A stretch of DNA of 64,000 nucleotides from NCBI RefSeq assembly GCF_023213175.1, contig NZ_CP093312.1, positions 868,001-932,000 on the forward strand, given 5' to 3'. The translations under genes and the position numbers were made by a program. Under the pieces are notes generated by a model that searched no databases, was not told the DNA's origin, and saw only the letters and a list, made by a program, of their open reading frames with translations. This DNA is from Sulfurovum sp. XGS-02 (GTDB lineage: Bacteria; Campylobacterota; Campylobacteria; Campylobacterales; Sulfurovaceae). Shown in pieces: positions 16,770-25,119 of the stretch (position 1 is the first letter of the stretch; every line of letters starts with the position of its first letter).

Positions 16770-17515
16770 CGGTATCTTTTATCTCTGATACTCATCTGTT
16801 TCGTACTTTCATCCACGTAGACATCAAAGAGGTCGATCTCATCTATCAGGTTACTGAGCTTCTTGTATCCGAAGTTGATAGGAGAAAAGGAGGTGGAGTT
16901 GTTAATATATTGGCCTATATCGGCAAGATTCGCCCATCCATCCTCATCCATGGTCTGTTCCACCGCTGTTCTTAGTACATTGACCAGCCAGGTATCTGCA
17001 CGCATCTCTTTACCTGATTGGCGTACAGGTGCCTGCATCACATCAACGCTCTCTGTACTATGTTCCCTGTTTGACATAAGCTTTTCAGTAAAGATGAACT
17101 GTGAACATGCTGCCATGAACGGTTTGGGTGTTTTCTTCTCTCCAAACCCATAAACTTTGATCCCCTCTGCTTGTACACGCATCACTACAGGGGTAAAGTC
17201 AGAGTCACTTGTTGCAAATGCAAAGGCATCGATATCTTTAGTATGAAGCAGATCTATGGCATCTATGGTCATCAGGATATCGGTGGCATTTTTGTTTTTA
17301 GAGTAGTCGAACTGCTGTATGGGTTTAATGGCGAACTCTAAGAGTTTCTCTTCCCAGTTCTTGAGGTTGTCTTTCGTCCAGTTACCGTAGGCATGGCGTA
17401 TATTTACGATACCATATTTACTAAGCTCATTAATGATACCTTCTATAGAACGATGTGATATGTTATCGCAGTCTATAAATAATGCAATGTGATCTTCTGT
17501 TTTACTTTTTGCCAT
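16766..17515 (-). CDS. NYN-domain ribonuclease-like protein with C-terminal LOTUS/OST-HTH domain
   Basis: 249 residues. The N-terminal NYN (PIN-like) domain shows the acidic metal-binding set: Asp15 and Asp17 (LFIDCDNIS), Asp79 (NATDILMTIDAIDLL), and Asp104/Asp106 (TSDSDFTPVV). After a linker (about 145-175) the C-terminal 75 residues (VNVLRTAVEQTMDEDGWANL and following) match the OST-HTH/LOTUS winged-helix pattern, which binds RNA. It is likely a ribonuclease acting on tRNA or mRNA, though targets in bacteria are poorly known. It is the last gene of a minus-strand run after rsmD, with 44 nt between them. Confidence 0.85.
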   Translation of the reverse strand: MAKSKTEDHIALFIDCDNISHRSIEGIINELSKYGIVNIRHAYGNWTKDNLKNWEEKLLEFAIKPIQQFDYSKNKNATDILMTIDAIDLLHTKDIDAFAFATSDSDFTPVVMRVQAEGIKVYGFGEKKTPKPFMAACSQFIFTEKLMSNREHSTESVDVMQAPVRQSGKEMRADTWLVNVLRTAVEQTMDEDGWANLADIGQYINNSTSFSPINFGYKKLSNLIDEIDLFDVYVDESTKQMSIRDKRYR

Positions 17516-17559
17516 ATTTATCCTTTGGGTTTTAGACTGACCTGAATCAATTCAGTGAC

Positions 17560-18162
17560 TTAAACGGGTCTATAATAGGTCATGGTACTGCGGCCGAACT
17601 TTTTACGTTTCATCAACTTCAAAGCACCGATCTTCTCTGGCATATCCAGGCTTGACATATGCTCGACAATGACCATTTCAGCCACTTCAGGCTCAATACC
17701 TTCTATCAGTGCAATGGTTTTATCATAGACATCATCCATACCATCACGTGTGGAGAAGGGAGGATCAAAATAAAAATAGGTCTTCTCCTTGCTCTGTTTG
17801 ACTATATCATAGACAGTGGAGAACTTTTCAAAACTGTCACCATAGAAAAGATGGCACTTCGAGGGATCGACACGTTTTACATTGCCTTCGAGACAACGAA
17901 ACGCGGTTCTGTTATACTCCATAAAATAACACTGTCCTGCACCGCGGCTTAATGCTTCCAGACCTATAGAGCCTGAACCGGCAAAGACTTCAACAAAGTT
18001 CTTGTCGATAATATCAAATTGTAAGGTATTAAAAAGGGACTCTTTTAGGATCCCTTTTGAGCTTCGCGTTGTAAAGATATCCGGTATTTCTATCTTTTTG
18101 CCTTTATGTTTGCCCGCAGTGATGGTCGTTGTAAATATTTTTATTTTTTCTTTAGATCTCAT
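17560..18162 (-). CDS. rsmD: 16S rRNA (guanine966-N2)-methyltransferase
   Basis: 200 residues, Rossmann-fold methyltransferase of the RsmD family. TAGKHKGKKIEIP at the N-terminus is the RsmD-type beta hairpin, VFAGSGSIGLEALSRGA (about 59-75) binds S-adenosylmethionine, and YFDPPF at 131-136 is the N6/N2-methyltransferase DPPF motif. It methylates G966 of 16S rRNA. The start has no strong ribosome site; the annotated ATG at 18162 gives the usual length. The preceding minus-strand gene ends 24 nt upstream. Confidence 0.9.
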   Translation of the reverse strand: MRSKEKIKIFTTTITAGKHKGKKIEIPDIFTTRSSKGILKESLFNTLQFDIIDKNFVEVFAGSGSIGLEALSRGAGQCYFMEYNRTAFRCLEGNVKRVDPSKCHLFYGDSFEKFSTVYDIVKQSKEKTYFYFDPPFSTRDGMDDVYDKTIALIEGIEPEVAEMVIVEHMSSLDMPEKIGALKLMKRKKFGRSTMTYYRPV

Positions 18163-18186
18163 GGTATGAGTGTATCTAAATATGCG

Positions 18187-19515
18187 TTAAAAATTGACTA
18201 TGGTTTGCAGTGTATTGATCAACTTACTCTCTTCTTTGATATCCGCACGTTCTTTCCCCGGTTCAGTACTGGTAATGATAGTGCGGGCAGTGATGAGTTT
18301 GGTAGTATCTTTTTTACGTATGCCCCAGTAGGTATGCATAATGACAGGCTCCCCTTTATACTCACCCAGGTAGAGTACGACATGTCCGGGAACATAGAGT
18401 AAAGATCTAAAAGGCTCAGCATCTTTGATGATCTTCTTCTTTTTTGTCAATTTTGTGAGACCTTTTATAGAGATACTCTCTCCATCTTCCGCCTGTTTAC
18501 TGGAGTTTCGGCGCAGAAAGATGCCAAATGCCCCTAAAAAGTCTCGGGTCGTTGCAGAACAGTCACGGCACTCATAACTTCCGCCCCATCCATACGGTTC
18601 GCCATAAAACTCTTTGGCCAGCATTCCGACATTCTTGGCAGTAAAAGGCAGCGGTTTTTTTGCAATGATGGCCGGATTTTTTACATTCACCTTTTCAATA
18701 TGTGCCCTTCCTTTGGCATCACGTGAAGCTACCAGATACTTTTGATCTTCAGAAATAGGGAAGAGCGCACCGAGTTTAACGATGGAGATATCTTTAACGC
18801 CGTTGTAAAGACGAAGATTGTCTTTGATCACCATAGCATACGTATCATTTTTAAATGTTTTGATGAAATCAGCACTTACCAGTGCCAGGTCAGACGTTTT
18901 TACCCAGCCAAAAGCGTAGGATGCCCTTACAAAGGCCCATCGTTTATCCTTGGAAAAATGGGAGATGTAAAGGGGCACATTAATGTGCAGCGCAGAATTT
19001 TGGTTATAGTCAAAAGGGAATCCTTCCCCGGTTTTTTTTGGGTCTCTAAAGAACGCAGAGGAGGTAGGAAGCGCTTTGACATTGGTACGGCGTACCGTAA
19101 TGGCTTTATATTTTTTTGTATCAATGTTGTCGTAGTTAGCATTCTCTATCCATTTGTTGTAGACTTTGGCAGGTATGATGGCCCCTTTGGCTCTATAGAT
19201 CGGTTTTTTTGTGATAAACCTGATCTCCCAGCCAAAATCTTTTTTAGGGATATCCAACGCACGTAAACGCCATGGTTCGAAGTATTTTTCGTTAAACTTT
19301 GTATCGAACTCTCTTTGTTTCTCTTTGGAAAATGGTTTGATCTGATCCGCATAATATGCAGGGTCCTGAGGGATATGCTTCATATCTGCCACCCTGTTTT
19401 TAGGCATACGGTCTATTTTACTTTTTATCCGTTTACTCTCTTTGAGCAGGTACTCAGCATGTAGGCTGGTAAATGAGCCAAGAAGAAGCAGGAGAAGGGT
19501 TAACTTTCGATACAT
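18187..19515 (-). CDS. SH3-domain NlpC/P60 (C40) cell-wall peptidase
   Basis: 442 residues with a Sec signal peptide (cleavage near residue 20, SLHA-EY). Middle SH3-like regions (about 100-275) are followed by the NlpC/P60 domain: Cys319 in YECRDCSATTRDFL, His378 in VPGHVVLYLG, and His394 in VIMHTYWG form the catalytic triad. Related campylobacterotal enzymes cut peptide stems of peptidoglycan as DL-endopeptidases or carboxypeptidases. The conserved YGWGGSYECRDCS block supports an active enzyme. It lies between the DUF2062 gene and rsmD on the same strand. Confidence 0.9.
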   Translation of the reverse strand: MYRKLTLLLLLLGSFTSLHAEYLLKESKRIKSKIDRMPKNRVADMKHIPQDPAYYADQIKPFSKEKQREFDTKFNEKYFEPWRLRALDIPKKDFGWEIRFITKKPIYRAKGAIIPAKVYNKWIENANYDNIDTKKYKAITVRRTNVKALPTSSAFFRDPKKTGEGFPFDYNQNSALHINVPLYISHFSKDKRWAFVRASYAFGWVKTSDLALVSADFIKTFKNDTYAMVIKDNLRLYNGVKDISIVKLGALFPISEDQKYLVASRDAKGRAHIEKVNVKNPAIIAKKPLPFTAKNVGMLAKEFYGEPYGWGGSYECRDCSATTRDFLGAFGIFLRRNSSKQAEDGESISIKGLTKLTKKKKIIKDAEPFRSLLYVPGHVVLYLGEYKGEPVIMHTYWGIRKKDTTKLITARTIITSTEPGKERADIKEESKLINTLQTIVNF

Positions 19516-19583
19516 TTTTTCTTTCTTTTTTGTTTTATCATAGGATAGTTTGGTTAATAGTTGGTTTATAAGTTGTCCAGTTA

Positions 19584-20117
19584 TTAACCTTTTGGAGGAT
19601 GAGAATTTTTACTGTCTCTTTTACGTCTTTTCCGTTTTCGCTCTCTATTTTCGGTATGTACGGACTTCACCCAGAGTCTGTTAAGGACCACATAGATAAT
19701 ACCCGTAACAACGATGGAGTAAAATGCAGTTCCTACATAGAGCGGAACCAGTATATCATCAAAATGTTCACTGAACCATGACATGGTCAACTCTATATCT
19801 TCGAGACCTTCGCGTCCCAGGATAAAGTTTCCCGTAAGGTACTCCATATAATACATAGGTGGCATGGTAAAAGGATTGCTCAGCCAAACCATGGAGATCG
19901 CTATGGGTACGTTAAACCGGATAAAAGGCGTGGTAGCCATAACAGCCAGCATTTGCATAGGCATAGGGATAAATCCCCAAAAAAGCCCTATAGCAACACC
20001 TCTGGTCACCATCCGTCTGTTTACAGCAAAATAGGCTTTGGGTAAATTGTATTTTTCCAAAAATGCATCTAGTTTAGTGCTGCCAGAGGGCTTTTTTTTA
20101 AAAACTTTTCGTATCAT
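19584..20117 (-). CDS. DUF2062 membrane protein
   Basis: 177 residues. The DUF2062 pattern is clear: VTRGVAIGLFWGFIPMPMQM, then FNVPIAISMVWLSNPFTMPPMYYMEYLTG. Predicted helices are at about 40-65, 70-95 and 120-145. The C-terminus is strongly basic (RERKRKRRKRDSKN), so it probably faces the cytoplasm. Function of the family is unknown; it is often found beside envelope genes, as here with a cell-wall peptidase 68 nt downstream. Confidence 0.88.
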   Translation of the reverse strand: MIRKVFKKKPSGSTKLDAFLEKYNLPKAYFAVNRRMVTRGVAIGLFWGFIPMPMQMLAVMATTPFIRFNVPIAISMVWLSNPFTMPPMYYMEYLTGNFILGREGLEDIELTMSWFSEHFDDILVPLYVGTAFYSIVVTGIIYVVLNRLWVKSVHTENRERKRKRRKRDSKNSHPPKG

Positions 20118-20196
20118 TTATATTTATAGTTCCAATTAGTATCTGGCTTAGTGTAATACCGGAGAGCTTTAAATCACCTTTTTATCAACTTTTGTG

Positions 20197-20202
20197 TAAA
20201 AT
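20197..20202 (+). promoter_or_regulatory. Promoter -10 box of prs
   Basis: TAAAAT with an upstream TG (TGTGTAAAAT context, 20193-20202), 32 nt before the prs ATG. It resembles an extended -10 promoter, and an ACAAAGG ribosome site follows. Confidence 0.4.
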
Positions 20203-20234
20203 ACGCGTAATAAAATAGTCACAAAGGTACAATT

Positions 20235-21170
20235 ATGAGTGGATATATGATTTTTTCCGGGACATCAAACCCTGAACTCGCTGAAGAGATAGCAGCTTAT
20301 TTGGAGATGCCTCTTTCCAAGGCGAATATTAACCGTTTCTCTGATGGTGAGATCTCTGTACAGATCGCAGAGAGTGTACGTGGTAAAGATGTATTTATCA
20401 TTCAACCTACATCTGCACCTGCGAACAGTAACCTGATGGAGCTTCTTATTATGACCGATGCATTGAAGCGTTCTTCTGCAAAGTCTATTACGGCTGTTGT
20501 ACCTTATTACGGTTATGCAAGACAAGATAGAAAAGCTGCACCGAGAGTACCTATCTCAGCGAAGCTTGTAGCAAACCTTATGGAGACTTCAGGTATCACT
20601 CGTATGGTCACGGTGGATCTTCATGCTTCTCAGATTCAAGGATTTTTTGATATCCCTGTCGACAACCTGTACGGTGCTATTTTATTTATGGACTACATTC
20701 GAGCTAAAAATTTTGAAAACCCTGTGATCGCCTCTCCGGATATAGGTGGTGTGGCAAGGGCAAGATACTTTGCCAATAAACTGGGTCTGGATATGGTGAT
20801 CGTTGATAAAAGACGTGAAAAAGCCAATGAGAGTGAAGTGATGAATATCATTGGTAATGTGGAAGGCAAAGATGTGATCCTCATCGATGATATGGTGGAT
20901 ACCGCAGGAACGATGGTGAAAGCTGCCTCTGCACTCAAAAAACTCGGTGCTACTTCAGTCATGGCATGTTGTACGCACCCAGTACTTTCTGGACCTGCCT
21001 ATGAGCGTATAGAAGAGGGAGATCTTGATGAACTTGTGGTTGCCAATACGATCCCTATGGCAAAACCGTCTAAAAAGATCAAAATGCTTTCCACGGCATC
21101 TATGTTGGGTGAAGTGATCCGTAGAGTACATAACAACGAGAGTGTAAACTCTCTGTTTGAAACGAACTAG
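20235..21170 (+). CDS. prs: Ribose-phosphate pyrophosphokinase
   Basis: 311 residues. It makes PRPP from ribose 5-phosphate and ATP for purine, pyrimidine, histidine and NAD synthesis. [14 protein letters not shown] and [11 protein letters not shown] are at the N-terminus, [11 protein letters not shown] is the flexible ATP-binding loop, [18 protein letters not shown] follows, and the PRPP-binding loop is [14 protein letters not shown] at about 216-229. All family landmarks are intact. lepA starts 23 nt downstream. Confidence 0.97.
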   Translation: MSGYMIFSGTSNPELAEEIAAYLEMPLSKANINRFSDGEISVQIAESVRGKDVFIIQPTSAPANSNLMELLIMTDALKRSSAKSITAVVPYYGYARQDRKAAPRVPISAKLVANLMETSGITRMVTVDLHASQIQGFFDIPVDNLYGAILFMDYIRAKNFENPVIASPDIGGVARARYFANKLGLDMVIVDKRREKANESEVMNIIGNVEGKDVILIDDMVDTAGTMVKAASALKKLGATSVMACCTHPVLSGPAYERIEEGDLDELVVANTIPMAKPSKKIKMLSTASMLGEVIRRVHNNESVNSLFETN

Positions 21171-21193
21171 TAAGTAAGAATACAAGGAATGTA

Positions 21194-23005
21194 ATGGCCA
21201 AACCAGTACCACAGGAAAATATACGTAATTTTTCTATTATCGCACATATCGACCATGGAAAGTCAACACTTGCAGACCGTATCATACAGGAGTGTGGGGC
21301 GGTTTCAGACAGAAAGATGTCTGCACAAGTGATGGATACGATGGATATAGAAAAAGAACGTGGTATTACCATCAAAGCACAATCTGTACGTCTTGATTAT
21401 GTAAAAGATGGTGAACATTACATCCTCAACCTCATAGACACTCCGGGCCATGTGGATTTCTCTTATGAAGTCAGCCGCTCTTTGGCATCATGTGAAGGTG
21501 CTCTTCTGATCGTAGATGCGGCGCAGGGAGTGGAAGCACAAACGATCGCCAATGTTTATATCGCAATAGAAAATGACCTGGAACTTTTACCGGTAGTAAA
21601 CAAGATCGACCTTCCAGCTGCCGATCCTGACAGGGTATTGACTGAACTTGAAGAGGCTATAGGTATTGATGCGACCGAACATAATCTTGTTTCAGCCAAG
21701 ACCGGTGTGGGTGTGAAAGAACTTATAGACAGTATCGTGGACCGGATCCCTGCACCAAAAGGTGATGAAAATGCACCGGCTAAAGCACTTATTTACGATA
21801 GCTGGTTTGACAATTATCTGGGTGCATTGGCATTGGTACGTGTCTTTGAAGGAAGTATTAAAAAGAGACAAAATATCAGGATTATGGGAACGAAAGAGGA
21901 ACATCAAGTACTTGATCTGATGTATCCTAACCCTATCGCACCGATAAAAACGGATGAGATCCGTACCGGTGAAGTGGGTATCGTTGTAACGGGTCTAAAA
22001 ACAGTGGAAGGACTGCAGGTAGGTGATACCATTACCGATGCAAAAAATCCTACGGCTGAAGCCATTGGAGGTTTTGAACCTGCCAAACCGTTTGTATTTG
22101 CAGGTATCTATCCAATAGAAACTGACAAATTTGAAGACCTGCGTGATGCACTGAACAAACTTAAACTCAATGACTCCTCTTTGAGCTTTGAACCTGAGAG
22201 TTCTATGGCACTGGGTTCCGGGTTCAGAACAGGTTTCCTGGGAATGCTGCACATGGAAGTAGTAAAAGAGCGTTTGGAGCGTGAGTTTAACCTTGAACTC
22301 ATCGCAACTGCACCTACGGTTGTCTATAAGGTCAAACTGACAAACGGTACTGAACTTGAGATACAAAATCCAAGCGAGCTTCCTGAAGTACAAAAGATAG
22401 ATACGATCTACGAACCTTATGTAAAGGCAACCATATTAACACCTCAGGAGTATGTGGGTAATCTTATCAAACTTCTGAATGACCGTCGTGGTATCCAGGT
22501 GAAGATGGACTACCTGAATGAGACACGTGTGCTTATGGAGTATGATATCCCTATGAATGAGATCGTAATGGACTTTTATGACAAACTCAAGTCTATCACC
22601 AAAGGGTATGCAAGTTTTGATTATGAACCTGTAGGATTTAGACCAGGTAACCTTGTGAAACTTGACATACGTGTTGCAGGAGATATCGTTGATTCACTCT
22701 CGATCATCGTCCCTGAAGAGAAAGCTCGTACAAGAGGACTTGCTTTTGTTGCGCAGCTGAAAGAGCTTATCCCGAGACAGCTTTTTGAAGTGGCTATCCA
22801 GGCGAGTATAGGAAACAATATCATTGCACGTTCGAATGTGAAATCGATGGGTAAAAATGTGACGGCAAAGTGTTATGGTGGAGATATCACACGTAAAAGA
22901 AAGCTTTTAGAGAAACAAAAAGCTGGGAAAAAACGTATGAAGTCCATCGGTTCTGTGGAAGTACCACAAGAAGCATTTATGGCTGTATTGAAGTTAGACA
23001 GCTAA
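21194..23005 (+). CDS. lepA: Elongation factor 4 (LepA), back-translocating GTPase
   Basis: 603 residues, usual size. G-domain motifs are AHIDHGKST (about 18-26), DTPGHVDF, and [14 protein letters not shown]; the LepA-specific C-terminal domain ([19 protein letters not shown] and [20 protein letters not shown]) is complete. It acts on stalled ribosomes and in ribosome assembly. ATG 21194 follows an AAGGAATGT site. The stop and the next start share a base (TAATG), which indicates translational coupling to the NifX-like gene. Confidence 0.97.
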   Translation: MAKPVPQENIRNFSIIAHIDHGKSTLADRIIQECGAVSDRKMSAQVMDTMDIEKERGITIKAQSVRLDYVKDGEHYILNLIDTPGHVDFSYEVSRSLASCEGALLIVDAAQGVEAQTIANVYIAIENDLELLPVVNKIDLPAADPDRVLTELEEAIGIDATEHNLVSAKTGVGVKELIDSIVDRIPAPKGDENAPAKALIYDSWFDNYLGALALVRVFEGSIKKRQNIRIMGTKEEHQVLDLMYPNPIAPIKTDEIRTGEVGIVVTGLKTVEGLQVGDTITDAKNPTAEAIGGFEPAKPFVFAGIYPIETDKFEDLRDALNKLKLNDSSLSFEPESSMALGSGFRTGFLGMLHMEVVKERLEREFNLELIATAPTVVYKVKLTNGTELEIQNPSELPEVQKIDTIYEPYVKATILTPQEYVGNLIKLLNDRRGIQVKMDYLNETRVLMEYDIPMNEIVMDFYDKLKSITKGYASFDYEPVGFRPGNLVKLDIRVAGDIVDSLSIIVPEEKARTRGLAFVAQLKELIPRQLFEVAIQASIGNNIIARSNVKSMGKNVTAKCYGGDITRKRKLLEKQKAGKKRMKSIGSVEVPQEAFMAVLKLDS

Positions 23006-23361
23006 TGACACTCATTCCTCTGGAAGAAGACCAAGAGACTATCGCCGGACGTTTCAGAAAAGCACACTCTTTTGCTTTTTTGAACGAAGGTGATCTCACT
23101 GTGAAGAAAAATCCCCATAAAACATCAAAATCACCAGAGTTTTTTGAATATTTTAAAACATTGAACATAGATAGGCTCTATATCAAAGAACTAGGGTACA
23201 AAACTTTTCTGAAACTTTTGGCACTGGGTGTAGAAGTCTATCTGGTACAAGAGGTAGACAGATTGGATGATATCAAGTCTGATAGATTGCTTTTTTTAGA
23301 TAGGGATAATGCAAAAGAACATTGTTCGTTAGGACATCATAAGAAAGAGGCAGGAAAATAG
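23005..23361 (+). CDS. NifX/NifB-associated (dinitrogenase cofactor-type) domain protein
   Basis: 118 residues. The pattern IPLEEDQETIAGRFRKAHSFAFL followed by a helix and LLALGVEVYLVQ matches the small ribonuclease-H-like domain found in NifX, NafY and many stand-alone proteins in organisms without nitrogenase. Such proteins can hold iron-sulfur or metal cofactors in transit. The C-terminus is His/Cys-containing (KEHCSLGHHKKE), which may bind metal. It shares one base with both neighbours (TAATG and TAGTG). No nif genes are in the window, so the function is open. Confidence 0.55.
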   Translation: MTLIPLEEDQETIAGRFRKAHSFAFLNEGDLTVKKNPHKTSKSPEFFEYFKTLNIDRLYIKELGYKTFLKLLALGVEVYLVQEVDRLDDIKSDRLLFLDRDNAKEHCSLGHHKKEAGK

Positions 23362-23807
23362 TGGGCTGGGCATTACACTTACACCTTGTAGCAGCTATTG
23401 CATGGATAGGCGGTGCATTTTTTATGTTCATGCTGGGTGTGAGCCTTAGAAAAAAAGAGGATCAGGATGCTGTATATCCTCGTATCGGTCCTATCTATGG
23501 GTATTTTGAAACTGCGGCACTGATCATTCTTCTTAGCACAGGATATAGCATGATATCCAGTAATGGTCTGTTGGATATACTTTTTTCAAACCTCTCCAAT
23601 GAAGTGATTGATGCATTACGTATGAAGCTTTACATAGTAGCCGTGATTGTTGTGCTTACAGTGATACATATGACTATTTCTTTGATGACACTACATACTG
23701 AGAAAACACCATTGCAACGCCTTTTCTCCAAAGGTTCATCAATGGGTATATTTCTTTTAAACCTCATAGTACTGCATTATGCCATGGTACTCCGAGATAT
23801 CCTTTAA
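23361..23807 (+). CDS. CopD-like small membrane protein
   Basis: 148 residues, GTG start sharing a base with the previous stop. Four predicted helices are at about 4-26, 44-66, 86-108 and 125-146. The opening LHLVAAIAWIGGAFFMFML, with histidines at 6 and 8, matches the CopD/HemJ-like membrane fold, where histidines bind copper or haem. A later histidine in VLTVIHMTISLMTLH fits the same pattern. A role in metal or haem handling is plausible but not proven. Confidence 0.6.
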   Translation: MGWALHLHLVAAIAWIGGAFFMFMLGVSLRKKEDQDAVYPRIGPIYGYFETAALIILLSTGYSMISSNGLLDILFSNLSNEVIDALRMKLYIVAVIVVLTVIHMTISLMTLHTEKTPLQRLFSKGSSMGIFLLNLIVLHYAMVLRDIL

Positions 23808-23865
23808 TCTTCTCCCTCACCTGTATTTTCTTTTGAACTGACATTTTTAGACTACTAAATGTATC

Positions 23866-23880
23866 GTATATTTCATATAC
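23866..23880. repeat. Inverted repeat upstream of the thiD remnant
   Basis: Perfect 6-bp arms (23866-23871, 23875-23880) around TTC, 27 nt before the ATG of the remnant. It may be the operator or hairpin left from the former gene's promoter. Confidence 0.35.
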
Positions 23881-23907
23881 ACCTAAAATATCAAGCAAGG
23901 AGTGAGT

Positions 23908-24158
23908 ATGAAAGTGGTATTGAGTATTGCCAGTTCTGATAGCAGTATAGTGCAGGTATTCAAGCCGATCTAAAGATATTTGAAGCATTAGAAGCTAAAT
24001 CAGCGCTTATGGATGTTATACTAAAAGTAACATTGGAATGTTTTGATAAAAATTACAGTTCAAATTATGCACACTCTTTGTCTATTTTGGAACTTCTTAG
24101 AAAGGTAGGCATTACATCATTGGATGATGAGAGATTTAAAACCGCTTTTTTACAGTAA
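23908..24158 (+). pseudogene. thiD: Decayed thiD (hydroxymethylpyrimidine kinase) N-terminus with frameshift
   Basis: The gap 23808-24168 has no intact gene. ATG 23908 opens with MKVVLSIASSDSS, the ThiD start in which the usual Gly of IAGSDSS is Ser. It then meets a stop at 23971-23973. In the next frame, from 23952, AGIQADLKIFEAL resumes exactly as in ThiD, with 5 nt where 6 are expected, so one base has been lost. After EAL the similarity ends. About 50 further codons to TAA 24156-24158 (SALMDVILKVTLECF and on) do not look like ThiD and may come from a fused or rearranged fragment. An AGGAGTG ribosome site precedes it. Confidence 0.72.
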
Positions 24159-24168
24159 AGGGTGACTT

Positions 24169-25119
24169 ATGAAAATAGCCGTATCAGGATGTTTGCTAGG
24201 GGAAGAAATACGTTTTAACGGTGGGCACAGTCAGGATCGATTTGTGACTCAAAGTTTAGGAGAGTATGCCCAGTTCGTTTCATTTTGTCCCGAACATTTA
24301 GCATTCGGTACTCCTAGATCAACGGTAAGACTGGTAGAAGATGAGAATGACGGCTATTACATTCAAAGTAGTGATGGAGAGGTAGATGTTATGGATAAAC
24401 TCCTGCATACAAATAACATTGAACTTCAGAAAATTCAGAATGAACCTATACGAGGTATCATATTTAAGTCAAAATCCCCTAGTTGTGGACTGGGAAGTGC
24501 TTTGATCTATAGAACAAACGGTTACTCTAAAGAGAAAGATGACGGCCTTTTTGTAAAGATGTGCAAAGAGCGTTTTCCTTTATTGCCCATGGAAGAGGAA
24601 GGAAGACTGAATGACCCCTGGTTGCGAGAGAACTTCATCATGCAGCTTTTTGCTTATGATGATTTTGAAAACTTTAAGGCTTCAAAACCTACCATGAAAG
24701 ACCTTGTTGCGTTCCATCAGTCATACAAATTTATGCTTCAGGCAAAAGATGAGGTGATGTATCGGCGGTTGGGGCGGATCGTAGGCAACCATGACAAGCT
24801 TTCATTTGATGAGATATTGAAAAAATATGAGCATGTCTTTAAAACTATTATCGCAGAAAAAAGCTCCATCGCTAAAAACAGAAATGTCCTTGAACACATG
24901 GCAGGATTTGTGAAAGATAAAATCTCCAAGGTGGAAAAAGAGATGCTTCATGAGCAGATCCACGACTATGCAAACAAAATTGTCCCGCTTATCGCACCAT
25001 TAAGCAGACTTCATATGTTCGCTAAAAAATATAGTGTAGAGTATCTATTGAATCAAAAGTTCTTACATCCATATCCTAAAGAGCTTGCTTTACGTTCAGA
25101 TATAAAGAGTGGGAAATGA
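24169..25119 (+). CDS. DUF523 and DUF1722 (YbgA-like) protein
   Basis: 316 residues with two domains. DUF523 (about 1-145) has VSGCLLGEEIRFNGGH and SKSPSCGLGSALIY, with cysteines that may bind a metal or cluster. DUF1722 (about 190-310) has LVAFHQSYKFMLQAKD and the HPYPKELALR end. The fusion is the YbgA-like protein that sits next to photolyase genes in many bacteria, as here, where its stop overlaps the phrB start by 4 nt (ATGA). Recent literature links DUF523/DUF1722 to thiouracil or tRNA-related chemistry in some organisms, but I cannot assign a reaction here. Confidence 0.88.
   Translation: MKIAVSGCLLGEEIRFNGGHSQDRFVTQSLGEYAQFVSFCPEHLAFGTPRSTVRLVEDENDGYYIQSSDGEVDVMDKLLHTNNIELQKIQNEPIRGIIFKSKSPSCGLGSALIYRTNGYSKEKDDGLFVKMCKERFPLLPMEEEGRLNDPWLRENFIMQLFAYDDFENFKASKPTMKDLVAFHQSYKFMLQAKDEVMYRRLGRIVGNHDKLSFDEILKKYEHVFKTIIAEKSSIAKNRNVLEHMAGFVKDKISKVEKEMLHEQIHDYANKIVPLIAPLSRLHMFAKKYSVEYLLNQKFLHPYPKELALRSDIKSGK

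Noticed and set aside
23005-23361. Nitrogenase-related function
   Set aside because: NifX-type domains are common in organisms without nitrogenase and no nif structural genes are present; nifJ here is pyruvate:ferredoxin oxidoreductase.
23908-23973. Real 21-residue gene
   Set aside because: Its sequence is the ThiD N-terminus cut by a frameshift, so it is treated as part of a pseudogene.
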